Source: an uncultured Oscillospiraceae bacterium
GTDB lineage: Bacteria; Bacillota; Clostridia; Oscillospirales; Oscillospiraceae
Reading direction: 5' to 3'
Length of the DNA stretch: 26,234 nt
Assembly (NCBI GenBank): GCA_910577805.1
Contig: CAJTOE010000017.1
Span: forward strand, 1 to 26,234
Position numbers and translations under genes: made by a program. Below are positions 14,536 to 21,990 of the stretch, piece after piece. The notes below the pieces were generated by a model, which saw only the letters and a program-made list of their open reading frames with translations, made no database searches and had not been told where the DNA came from. The first letter of the stretch is position 1. The number at the start of each line of letters is the position of its first letter.

Positions 14536-16353
14536 ATGGAAGAGATATTAAAGTATTACCAGGAGCTGCACGATTCCCTTGGAAGTGAAAATCTGTGTCA
14601 GGAACTTGCGCAAAAGATCGTTCGGATCATACAGGAGGCGTTTGACAGGATACCGGATAACGCCAGAATAGCGATTCGAGGGGCGGGCAAGCATACCGAG
14701 GAGCTGTTGAAGGAGCTTGATCTTTCCGGCAAGAATGTGACCGGCGTATTTGATCGAGATAAAATAGCCCATGAGTTCTGCGGCTACCCGCTCTTGTTTC
14801 CTTCGGAGCTTTATGGCAGCTCCCCCGACTATATTGTAATCTCCAATTATTTTTATCGGAAAGAAATTAAGGACGAGCTGGCGGCTTCACCTGTTCCAGT
14901 CATTGATCTTTATGGTGAACTGGAAAGAAACGGAATAAGGCTTCGGGGTCCGGCCTATATGTATACGTCAGACAGTCCGTTGGTTTTGGGCTACTATTAT
15001 TGGCGCTATATGGATTCTCCCGGTGAAGGGACCTTGAAGGACTTTTTGCAGGCCGCGCTGGACCAAAAGAACTTTGTTATGATTTCCAAGGTTTATACAG
15101 AAAACGGAGGAGCCGATGGCCGGTATCCCGTTTTAATTGAGGTCTGGGATGGGGTACAGAAATTGCTGAACCTGATTCGGAGGAAGCTCCAGGCCCGCAA
15201 ACAAAACGATATTATACTGTTCTGGACGGACGCCGTCGCTTATTCTGATTTAAACAATATGCCGCAGGCGAAGAGGCGCGCCGAAACAGAGGGCTGCTTT
15301 TTCAAAAAAACCTATACCCATACGCCCTATACGAATACAACCTTGCAGGCCATGCTCTGTGAGACACTGCCCATTGATGGGTATCCAATGATCGACCACA
15401 TGATCGACCGTGTGAACAGCCCTCTGCTTCAATATCTGGAGGATAAGGGATATGTATTTCACTGCTTCGGAGCTTCGGAGATGAAGGTGGCTCCGGATTA
15501 CTTGACGGAGGAGCAGTCATTTGCTTCCAATACAGTTATCTGGTGGCATGGGCTGCAAGCGCTGCTGCGTCAGGAAAAACCATGCTTTTATATCCTACAA
15601 ATGTTAACGGAGAGCCGTCCTCCGGTGGTTGATCCCATGCAGAAGTATGTGAATCCGGACGATGTTCTCTACAAAAGGACGGAAAAAACGACCGCGCACC
15701 AAAAGGCGGCGCTGTCTTATTTCGATCAGTGCCTCTGTGTCTATGATTGGCTGTTGGGAGACAAGACCTATATTCAGCTCAGTGACCACGGATTTCATTG
15801 GATTGATGTGGTGGAAGCCTGGGACGAGTCGCTGCTTCATGCGTACTGCTTTGTAAAAGGGAGAGATATTCCTGTAGCCACTATTTCGGAATTGTTCCCG
15901 TATCAAAAATTTGGTTATCTGGTTCGCTGGATGATTGACCCGCAAAAAAACAGCCTGGAAAGTGTAACGGATGATTCGGTGCGGTTCCAGGATACAGATT
16001 ACTATAATCCTATGGGCATTGCGACCTATATCAAGAAAGGAACGCCTGAGCAAGGTCTTGCTTACCGCGGAATCGTGACAAATCAGTATAAGTATGCGAT
16101 CAATTCGATTGGCGATGAATTTTTCTTCGTCTATCAGGACGGCGAAGCGGTCCCGACTGTTTTAGAGGATGAACAACTGCGGACCGAGCTTAGAAGGCAG
16201 TGCGGTACATATTTTCTGGATATTCGGAACCTTGAGCGTTTCCGATACAGCGGGGAGCTGTACAAAGCGATTCGAGAATCGGACCCGAACCGCGGCAGGC
16301 CGCTCTGGCTTACGGAGGAAAACGGACTAAAGGATGAAATGCATGAGCTATGA
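14536..16353 (+). CDS. Rossmann module plus alkaline-phosphatase-superfamily domain, copy 2
   Basis: I chose ATG 14536 as start because the protein then begins MEEILKYYQELHDSLG exactly like its paralogue at 9565 and AGAGGA lies 6 bases upstream; this gives 605 residues. A longer frame opening inside the radical SAM gene is not needed. All superfamily landmarks are kept: IAIRGAGKHTEELL, ILFWTDAVAYSDL, THTPYTNTTLQAML, ESRPPVVDP and IQLSDHGFHW. One difference is that the His in copy 1's SHPPVVDP is Arg here, so if that His binds metal or substrate in copy 1, copy 2 has altered chemistry. The two proteins look roughly 70-75 percent identical by eye along their length. They may act on different linkages of the same product or form a heterodimer. 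Function is unknown. Confidence 0.6.
   Translation: MEEILKYYQELHDSLGSENLCQELAQKIVRIIQEAFDRIPDNARIAIRGAGKHTEELLKELDLSGKNVTGVFDRDKIAHEFCGYPLLFPSELYGSSPDYIVISNYFYRKEIKDELAASPVPVIDLYGELERNGIRLRGPAYMYTSDSPLVLGYYYWRYMDSPGEGTLKDFLQAALDQKNFVMISKVYTENGGADGRYPVLIEVWDGVQKLLNLIRRKLQARKQNDIILFWTDAVAYSDLNNMPQAKRRAETEGCFFKKTYTHTPYTNTTLQAMLCETLPIDGYPMIDHMIDRVNSPLLQYLEDKGYVFHCFGASEMKVAPDYLTEEQSFASNTVIWWHGLQALLRQEKPCFYILQMLTESRPPVVDPMQKYVNPDDVLYKRTEKTTAHQKAALSYFDQCLCVYDWLLGDKTYIQLSDHGFHWIDVVEAWDESLLHAYCFVKGRDIPVATISELFPYQKFGYLVRWMIDPQKNSLESVTDDSVRFQDTDYYNPMGIATYIKKGTPEQGLAYRGIVTNQYKYAINSIGDEFFFVYQDGEAVPTVLEDEQLRTELRRQCGTYFLDIRNLERFRYSGELYKAIRESDPNRGRPLWLTEENGLKDEMHEL
16099..16136 (+). repeat. 38-base identical segment shared by the two paralogues (copy 2)
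   Basis: This is the partner of 11125-11162, in direct orientation, encoding the same INSIGDEFFFVYQ residues in both paralogues. The match is a product of gene duplication and possibly of later gene conversion. Confidence 0.85.
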
Positions 16354-16957
16354 ATACAGTTCGGGTGACAATTTAGAGCATCCACTGCGCTATCAATATA
16401 CCGAATATCGGGGCGCTGCGTTTATGCAGGATTGGTATATGAGCCGAAAACAGCTTCTGGACCAAATTGATGCAGCCGCCGGTCCGGAACAGTTTACAGA
16501 TATTCAGGGATACAGCTTGACGGACGTTGGCCGGGAAGGGCGGCTTGCTGCGGAAAAGTCGCTTCAGACTTTATTGTGGGCGCTGCTTCAGAACGGAACA
16601 CTGAATGACGAGTACCGGCGTATCCTGGACGGATTTGTGAAAACCTTTGAGGTGCGGAAACGGCTCTATCCATATTATACCGCGGGCTTTAAGCCGGAAG
16701 ATGAAGCCGCTTACCGCAATATGACGCTGTATACCGGTTTTGCCTGCGTCTGTGCGGCCGCCTTTGAGCAATATTTCGATTTGCGCTATTTGAATGCGCT
16801 CCTGAAGGTAAACGATACGCTGCTGTCCCAATGGGAACGCAGGGAGGAGTGGAAGGAACCAGCCAATCAAAAACGGCTGGCGTATTCGCTCCAAAAAGAG
16901 CTGGATTTTGTCTTTCGTATTTGCAGAGCAAGAGGCGTGGTATGGGAGGAAGCATGA
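16343..16957 (+). CDS. Hypothetical protein, mostly helical
   Basis: The protein is 204 residues from ATG 16343, which has AAAGGA 8 bases upstream and overlaps the end of the previous gene by 11 bases; ATG 16334 is possible but has its ribosome site on top of it. I do not recognise a family. The sequence is soluble, rich in aromatic residues at the N-terminus (YEYSSG, YQYTEYRGAAFMQDWYMSR) and then mostly predicted helix, with no cysteine cluster, P-loop or membrane segment. The gene is translationally linked at both ends (ATGA overlap with the next gene), so it is made in step with the pathway enzymes. It could be a small subunit or scaffold, but nothing in the sequence decides this. Confidence 0.7.
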   Translation: MSYEYSSGDNLEHPLRYQYTEYRGAAFMQDWYMSRKQLLDQIDAAAGPEQFTDIQGYSLTDVGREGRLAAEKSLQTLLWALLQNGTLNDEYRRILDGFVKTFEVRKRLYPYYTAGFKPEDEAAYRNMTLYTGFACVCAAAFEQYFDLRYLNALLKVNDTLLSQWERREEWKEPANQKRLAYSLQKELDFVFRICRARGVVWEEA

Positions 16958-17679
16958 AGGATTTATCAAATTTTGCTTTGATCGGAGCAGATAACCCACG
17001 GACACGGGCCTATCTTCAGCTGCTTTTTCGAGAAGGCTACCGCCTGCACACGTGCTATATTATGGCCAAGGATACTTCTTTATTGGAACAGGCGGCGGCC
17101 TATACCGAAACGAAACCGTGCTCTGATTATTTTGAATGGGAGCAGCCAATACTGTATACGCTGCAAAAAGCGGGCGTCCCCTATGTGCTGGTTCAAACGG
17201 ACAGCATCAACGACGACTGTGTGAGAGAGTTGATTCGCGGCATAGAGGAGCAATATCTCATTTACTCCGGTTTTGGCGGACAGATTATAAAAAAAGAGCT
17301 TTTCGACCTGGGAAAGACGTTTATCCATGTGCATTCCGGAATTTTGCCGCAGTATCGGGGCAGTACCACAGTCTACTACAGTCTGCTTCAGGAAGGGATA
17401 TGCGGCGCCAGCGCAATCATTATGACGCCGAAATTAGATGATGGAAATGTGATTGCGGAAGCCAGGTTTCCCATGCCGCCCAAAGATGTGAATATTGACT
17501 ACATATATGATCCCTACATCAGAGCCAAGGTTCTGATTGCGGCGATAGATTCTTTTGTGGGGCAGGGTGTATTTACGGGGCGGAAACAAAAGGAGCGGGA
17601 CGAAAGGACCTATTATATCGCACATCCGGTCCTGCGCCACATTGTGAGGCTGGCGCAGGACTCTGAGGGGGGAGTTTAG
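16954..17679 (+). CDS. Formyltransferase-family protein with altered catalytic Asn
   Basis: The product is 241 residues from ATG 16954, overlapping the previous stop as ATGA. The core FIHVHSGILPQYRGSTTVYYSLL (123-145) matches the formyltransferase signature (N-x-H-x-SLLP-x-RG), and KLDDGNVIAEA (160-170) matches the acidic loop. The catalytic triad in Fmt and the sugar N-formyltransferases is Asn-His-Asp. Here His127 and Asp163 are kept, but the Asn position is His125. There is no OB-fold C-terminal domain, which fits sugar-type enzymes instead of Met-tRNA formyltransferase. It may formylate an amino sugar using N10-formyl-tetrahydrofolate, or have a different acyl or one-carbon chemistry because of the substitution. 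The family is reasonably sure, the activity uncertain. Confidence 0.75.
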   Translation: MKDLSNFALIGADNPRTRAYLQLLFREGYRLHTCYIMAKDTSLLEQAAAYTETKPCSDYFEWEQPILYTLQKAGVPYVLVQTDSINDDCVRELIRGIEEQYLIYSGFGGQIIKKELFDLGKTFIHVHSGILPQYRGSTTVYYSLLQEGICGASAIIMTPKLDDGNVIAEARFPMPPKDVNIDYIYDPYIRAKVLIAAIDSFVGQGVFTGRKQKERDERTYYIAHPVLRHIVRLAQDSEGGV

Positions 17680-17680
17680 C

Positions 17681-20482
17681 TTGAAAATTGCCTACAGCTT
17701 TGGAATCATAGACCTGCTGCACGTCGGCCACATCAATGTACTGCAGGAGGCGAGGCGTCAGTCGGACAGGCACATATTTGGTCTGGTGGGAGACGAGGCG
17801 GCGCGGGAGTGGACGGGAAATCTGCTGTCCAGCTACGCGGAGCGGCTGCGTGTTTTGGAGCAGGTGTCCTGCATTGATGAGATCGTCTTTCAAAAGACCT
17901 TTGACCCGACGGAAAATCTGCGGCAGCTGCACGACCAATACCCGAACGCGGAAATTACCCTCTACCATGGCAACAACTGGGGGGTACTGCCCGCGGAGGA
18001 ATATCTGCGGGGGATCGGGGGACATATCGTCTTATCACAGTATTACGAAAAATTCTCCCCGGAAAATATCCGGCGGCTCCTTTCCGTGGAGGCGGACCTG
18101 TCCAGAAAACGGGTCAGCAACCTGATTTCCACCAAGGCGGACACGCTGCTGGCTCTGCAGGACCGGCTGAAAAGAAGCCGGATTGAGCCGATCTACGTGG
18201 TCACAGCCGGCGGATTTCAAAAAGACTGCACAGGGGTTCTGGAAGAAATTGGACGGCGCTATGCCGGCAAGCGGATTGTGGTACGCAGCTCCGCCTCCAA
18301 CGAGGACAGCCTGCAAAGCTCAAACGCCGGGCACTATGACAGTACGCTGAATGTCCGGGCGGACGAGCCCTTGGAGGTAGAGCGGGCGATAGAAAGCGTG
18401 CTGGCTTCCTACCGCAGAGACGGCCTGTGCGGAGCGGAGGAACAGGTGCTGATTCAGACGCAGACGGAAAACCCGGCGGTCAGCGGCGTGATCTTCACAA
18501 GGGACTTACAGCGCAACAGGCCCTATTACCTGATTAACTACGACGACAGCGGCTCCACCGACTCTGTCACCAGCGGCAGCGGCGGCAGGAGCCTGTACAT
18601 CAGCCGGGACACGCAGGAGGACGCATTGCCGCCGGTCTGGCGCAAGCTGGTGGGCGCGGTCCAGGAAATTGAGCGGATATTGGATGGAATGATCCTGGAT
18701 GTGGAGTTTGCGGTGACCCAGGACGGCGATGTGGTGATCTTTCAGGTGCGCCCCCTGGCGGCCAACTACCGTTTTTTCAGAGAGTTTGACGATAAAACGT
18801 TTTTTGACCACAAGAGGCAGGTAAAAGAATCCGTACGTACCCGGCCGGGCGGCCTGGATGGGGAGGCCATGCTGTTTTCGGACATGGCGTTCTGGAATCC
18901 CTCCGAGATTATTGGGACCCACCCCCATGAGCTGGACTACTCCCTCTATCGGGAGATCATCACCAAGCGGGCCTGGAATGAGGGGCTGGTCCCGATGGGG
19001 TACCGGCGGGTGGAACGGGAGCTGATGGTTCGTTTTTCCGGAAAGCCCTACATTTCGCTCGACTATGCCTTTGAAAGCCTGATCCCGGCGGCTTTGGCCG
19101 ATGAACTGGCACGAAAGCTGGTCCGGTTTTACAAACAGGAGCTGCAAAAGGACCTGACGGCCCACGATAAGATCGAGTTTGAAATCGTATGCAGCTGCTA
19201 TGATTTTTCCACGGAAGAAAAAATGGCGGGCTTTCTGGAAGCGGGCTTCTATGTGGAGGAGTGCCAGGCCCTGAGGGAAGCGCTGAAGGAGCTGACGGTC
19301 AAGGCCGTTCAGCAGTATTTCCAGGTCCTGCATCAGGACGAGCAGTCCCTGGAGCGTCTGGAGCACAGCCGCAGCCGGATCCAATGGAAGCTGCACTGCC
19401 AGGAAGGAAACACCACGGCGCTGCTGAATTACTTTACCACGCTGCTGGACGATTTGAAGCGCTATGGCACGCCGCAATTTGCCAGACAGGCCCGGTATGC
19501 GTTTATAGCCCGGTCGCTGTGCCGCTCTTTGGTGGAGCGCGGCTATGTGACCGTGGAGCAGATGGATGAATTCATGCTGAGTATCGAGACTGTAGCGACT
19601 GAGTTTGCCCGGGACATGGAACGCTATCTGGACGGCGGATTATCCCGGGAGGAGTTTTGCGAAAAATATGGCCATCTGCGCTCCGGTACATACGACATCC
19701 GTTCGGACCGCTACGATCAGCTCACCTTTCCGGTCAGACCGAAGCAGGGAGCGAAGGAGGGCCGCAGCGCTCCGCAGGGGCACACCCTGCCGGAGCAGGC
19801 GCTGCTCCTTGCACTGACAGAGGCGGACTTTGGAGCAATCACGCCGGAATATCTGACGCGGTTTATGCGGACCGCGTTTGAGCAGAGGGAGCGTTTTAAA
19901 TATGAATTTACCAAAACCTTGAGTCTTGCCCTGGAAATCCTGCGTATGGCGGGGAAAAACCTGAATATTTCGGCCCATGAACTGTCCCATTTGCAGGTCG
20001 CGGATATTTTAGCGGCAGAATACTATGAGGAATGGGAGGACCTTTTGTCCTTCTGGCGGGCGTTAATCCACCAGCATAAAGGGAACCGGTGGAGGGATGC
20101 GCTTTTGGTATTACCAGATGTGATCACGGCAGCGGGGGATGTGGATGTGGTCTGTATGCAGGAGGCACGGCCCAATTTTATCACGGACAAATCGGCGGAA
20201 GGTCTGACGGCGGCACCGGAGAAAATGGGCTGCGGCGACCTGACCGGGCGGATTGTGCTGCTGGAAAAAGCGGACCCTGGGTTTGACTGGATTTTTTCCC
20301 AGAAGATTGCGGGTCTGATCACCTGCTACGGCGGTGCGGCGTCTCATATGGCCATCCGCTGCGCGGAATTTGGTATCCCGGCGGCCATCGGCTGCGGAAC
20401 GAAAATTTACGCCTATGTCAGCGGACTGGAAGCCATCCTGCTGGATGCCAAACGGGGAAAGATCAGGAGGGCGGACCTGTGA
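17681..20482 (+). CDS. Cytidylyltransferase-glutamine kinase fusion (Cj1418-like PEP-synthase-type kinase)
   Basis: The protein is 933 residues from TTG 17681, 6 bases after a GGGGGGAG site. Residues 1-135 are a TagD/GCT-type nucleotidyltransferase: SFGIIDLLHVGHINVL (H14, H17) and YAERLRVLEQVSCIDEIVF; the usual RTEGIST motif is not visible, its place being taken by YEKFSPENI. Residues about 165-370 form the ATP-grasp part of PEP-synthase-like enzymes: IVVRSSASNEDSLQSSNAG, VSGVIFTRD, VEFAVTQDGDVVIFQVRPL. A long helical linker follows, then the phosphohistidine domain TCYGGAASHMAIRCAEFGIPA with His889. There is no PEP-binding TIM barrel. This is the Cj1418 architecture, which phosphorylates the amide nitrogen of L-glutamine, plus an extra N-terminal domain. 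The adjacent amidotransferase and LicC-like genes support the assignment. Confidence 0.8.
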   Translation: MKIAYSFGIIDLLHVGHINVLQEARRQSDRHIFGLVGDEAAREWTGNLLSSYAERLRVLEQVSCIDEIVFQKTFDPTENLRQLHDQYPNAEITLYHGNNWGVLPAEEYLRGIGGHIVLSQYYEKFSPENIRRLLSVEADLSRKRVSNLISTKADTLLALQDRLKRSRIEPIYVVTAGGFQKDCTGVLEEIGRRYAGKRIVVRSSASNEDSLQSSNAGHYDSTLNVRADEPLEVERAIESVLASYRRDGLCGAEEQVLIQTQTENPAVSGVIFTRDLQRNRPYYLINYDDSGSTDSVTSGSGGRSLYISRDTQEDALPPVWRKLVGAVQEIERILDGMILDVEFAVTQDGDVVIFQVRPLAANYRFFREFDDKTFFDHKRQVKESVRTRPGGLDGEAMLFSDMAFWNPSEIIGTHPHELDYSLYREIITKRAWNEGLVPMGYRRVERELMVRFSGKPYISLDYAFESLIPAALADELARKLVRFYKQELQKDLTAHDKIEFEIVCSCYDFSTEEKMAGFLEAGFYVEECQALREALKELTVKAVQQYFQVLHQDEQSLERLEHSRSRIQWKLHCQEGNTTALLNYFTTLLDDLKRYGTPQFARQARYAFIARSLCRSLVERGYVTVEQMDEFMLSIETVATEFARDMERYLDGGLSREEFCEKYGHLRSGTYDIRSDRYDQLTFPVRPKQGAKEGRSAPQGHTLPEQALLLALTEADFGAITPEYLTRFMRTAFEQRERFKYEFTKTLSLALEILRMAGKNLNISAHELSHLQVADILAAEYYEEWEDLLSFWRALIHQHKGNRWRDALLVLPDVITAAGDVDVVCMQEARPNFITDKSAEGLTAAPEKMGCGDLTGRIVLLEKADPGFDWIFSQKIAGLITCYGGAASHMAIRCAEFGIPAAIGCGTKIYAYVSGLEAILLDAKRGKIRRADL

Positions 20483-21132
20483 GAGCGCTGATTACCCAGC
20501 GGGAAGCGGTTGACCGCTACGGGGAATTAACGGATGTGCTGGAGGCCCGGTATGTGCGCTGGTTTGCGGAGCTGGGGGTATTTGTGCAGCCGGTCTCCAA
20601 TTTCCTGACGCAGGCGTGTGTGCCGCCGCTGGAGAGGGAAGCGGATGTGCTGATTCTGACCGGGGGAGGGGAACTTCCGCCGCAGTTTTACCGTGAGCGG
20701 CGGGGGCCGGGAGACCAGCCGCACCGGGATCAGACGGAGTATCTGCTGATTGAACGGTTTCGGGCGAAAAAGAAGCCGATCCTGGCGATATGCCGCGGAA
20801 TGCAGTACCTCAATGGCCTCATGGGAGGGAAGATATCCAGGCTGGACGCCCTGAAAACGCCGCGGCCGGTCCGGGTAGATCATCCGGTGGAGATCGGGGG
20901 CGAGCAGTGGTTTGTGAACCAGTTTCACAAGGATGGCATTTTTACCTCCGATTTGGCCAGCGGTCTGGATATCCTGGCGGTGGACCGGGAGAACGGGGTT
21001 GTGGAGGCATTTACCGCTTCGGAAGAACGTATCCTGGCGCTGCAATGGCATCCGGAGCGCCCTTTTTCCGACGTGAGAACGCAGGAAAAGACGGAGGAGC
21101 TGATTCGTCATTTTTTGAAGATTGGAGCGTGA
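20479..21132 (+). CDS. Class I glutamine amidotransferase-like hydrolase (Cj1417-like)
   Basis: The product is 217 residues from GTG 20479 (GTGA overlap, AGGAGGG 7 bases upstream). The nucleophile elbow ILAICRGMQYLNGLMGG places Cys105; LQWHPERP gives His191 and Glu193, completing the Cys-His-Glu triad. LILTGGGELPP and VNQFHKDG are further marks of the gamma-glutamyl hydrolase (PuuD-like) branch. In C. jejuni, Cj1417 hydrolyses gamma-glutamyl-CDP-amidate to glutamate and cytidine diphosphoramidate. Here the gene lies between the glutamine-kinase fusion and the cytidylyltransferase, exactly the set needed for that step. A generic gamma-glutamyl hydrolase is the alternative, but no polyamine genes are nearby. 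Confidence 0.85.
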   Translation: MRALITQREAVDRYGELTDVLEARYVRWFAELGVFVQPVSNFLTQACVPPLEREADVLILTGGGELPPQFYRERRGPGDQPHRDQTEYLLIERFRAKKKPILAICRGMQYLNGLMGGKISRLDALKTPRPVRVDHPVEIGGEQWFVNQFHKDGIFTSDLASGLDILAVDRENGVVEAFTASEERILALQWHPERPFSDVRTQEKTEELIRHFLKIGA

Positions 21133-21923
21133 AGAAGATAAAAGCGATCATTCTGGCCGCTGGACAGGGGACGCGGCTGAAAAAATATACCCAGGATTTA
21201 CCCAAGGGAATGCTGGAATTTATGGGAAAAACGATCATCGAGCGGCAGATCGAGCTGTACCGCAGATGCGGGATCACGGACATTACCGTGGTACGCGGGT
21301 TTATGGGAGAAAAAATTCCCTATTCTGGAGTGAAGTATTACACCAATGAGGACTTTGCAAGCACCAATATGGTGGAGTCGCTGCTGGCGGCGAGGGCAGA
21401 GTTTACAGACGATGTGATCCTGAGCTACTCGGATATCCTTTTTAGTGAAGAAATGCTGCGCACAATGGCGGCAGTAGAGGGAGATTTTCTGGTGGCGGTG
21501 GACCGCGACTGGAAGGAGTATTGGAACGCCCGGTATGGACGGGAGGATTTTGATACGGAGAGCCTTGTGATAGATGAATGGGGCTGCATCACCTCGCTGG
21601 GACGCGAAGATCCACCGATAGAGGATATCGACGCCCGGTATGTGGGACTTCTAAAATTCTCCCGCAGAGGACTTTCTGTGATCGAACGGGTCATGGAAAA
21701 GGCCCATACTCTGGACGAGAATGAGCCTTGGCAGCAATCGGGAAAGCCGGTACGCAAGGCGTACATGACGGATCTGCTCCAGGCGTTGATTGAGGAGAGG
21801 GAGAGAATCCAGGCGGTTCCCTTTCATCATGGCTGGATCGAAATTGATACCAACGAGGACTATGAGACTGCCTGTCAGTGGACACGGGATGGTACACTGG
21901 CGCGTTTTGTTGACTTACTGTGA
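21129..21923 (+). CDS. LicC-like nucleotidyltransferase, candidate CTP:phosphoglutamine cytidylyltransferase (Cj1416-like)
   Basis: I place the start at GTG 21129, which overlaps the amidotransferase stop (GTGA) and gives 264 residues beginning MKKIKAIILAAGQGTRL. No ATG lies near this N-terminus, and the GGAG before it is very close, so translation probably depends on coupling. Motifs: LAAGQGTRLKKY, LPKGMLEFMGKTIIERQI, ILSYSDILFSEEML (metal-binding Asp) and WIEIDTNEDYETA near the C-terminus. These are the marks of CTP:phosphocholine-type cytidylyltransferases. In C. jejuni, Cj1416 joins CMP to L-glutamine phosphate. The neighbours make that the best guess; phosphocholine or another phosphate ester is possible, but no choline kinase is present. 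It is the last gene of the operon. Confidence 0.83.
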   Translation: MKKIKAIILAAGQGTRLKKYTQDLPKGMLEFMGKTIIERQIELYRRCGITDITVVRGFMGEKIPYSGVKYYTNEDFASTNMVESLLAARAEFTDDVILSYSDILFSEEMLRTMAAVEGDFLVAVDRDWKEYWNARYGREDFDTESLVIDEWGCITSLGREDPPIEDIDARYVGLLKFSRRGLSVIERVMEKAHTLDENEPWQQSGKPVRKAYMTDLLQALIEERERIQAVPFHHGWIEIDTNEDYETACQWTRDGTLARFVDLL

Positions 21924-21960
21924 ATTTTGCAGCGCTATTGCCGGTCTGGTTGGCTCCTAG

Positions 21961-21990
21961 AGAGCCGAAGGACCGGCTCTTTTACTTTTT
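21961..21990 (+). terminator. Rho-independent terminator of the modification operon
   Basis: AGAGCCG (21961-21967) pairs perfectly with CGGCTCT (21974-21980) around a 6-base loop, followed by TTTACTTTTT. It lies 38 bases after the last stop codon. An alternative nested fold uses CCGGTC (21941-21946) with GACCGG (21971-21976) and GGCTC (21952-21956) with GAGCC (21962-21966), which would compete with the terminator stem. Confidence 0.8.

Noticed and set aside
17681..20482. Phosphoenolpyruvate synthase of central metabolism
   Set aside because: The ATP-grasp and phosphohistidine domains are present but the PEP/pyruvate-binding TIM barrel is not, and the gene is embedded in a cytidyl/amidotransferase cluster.
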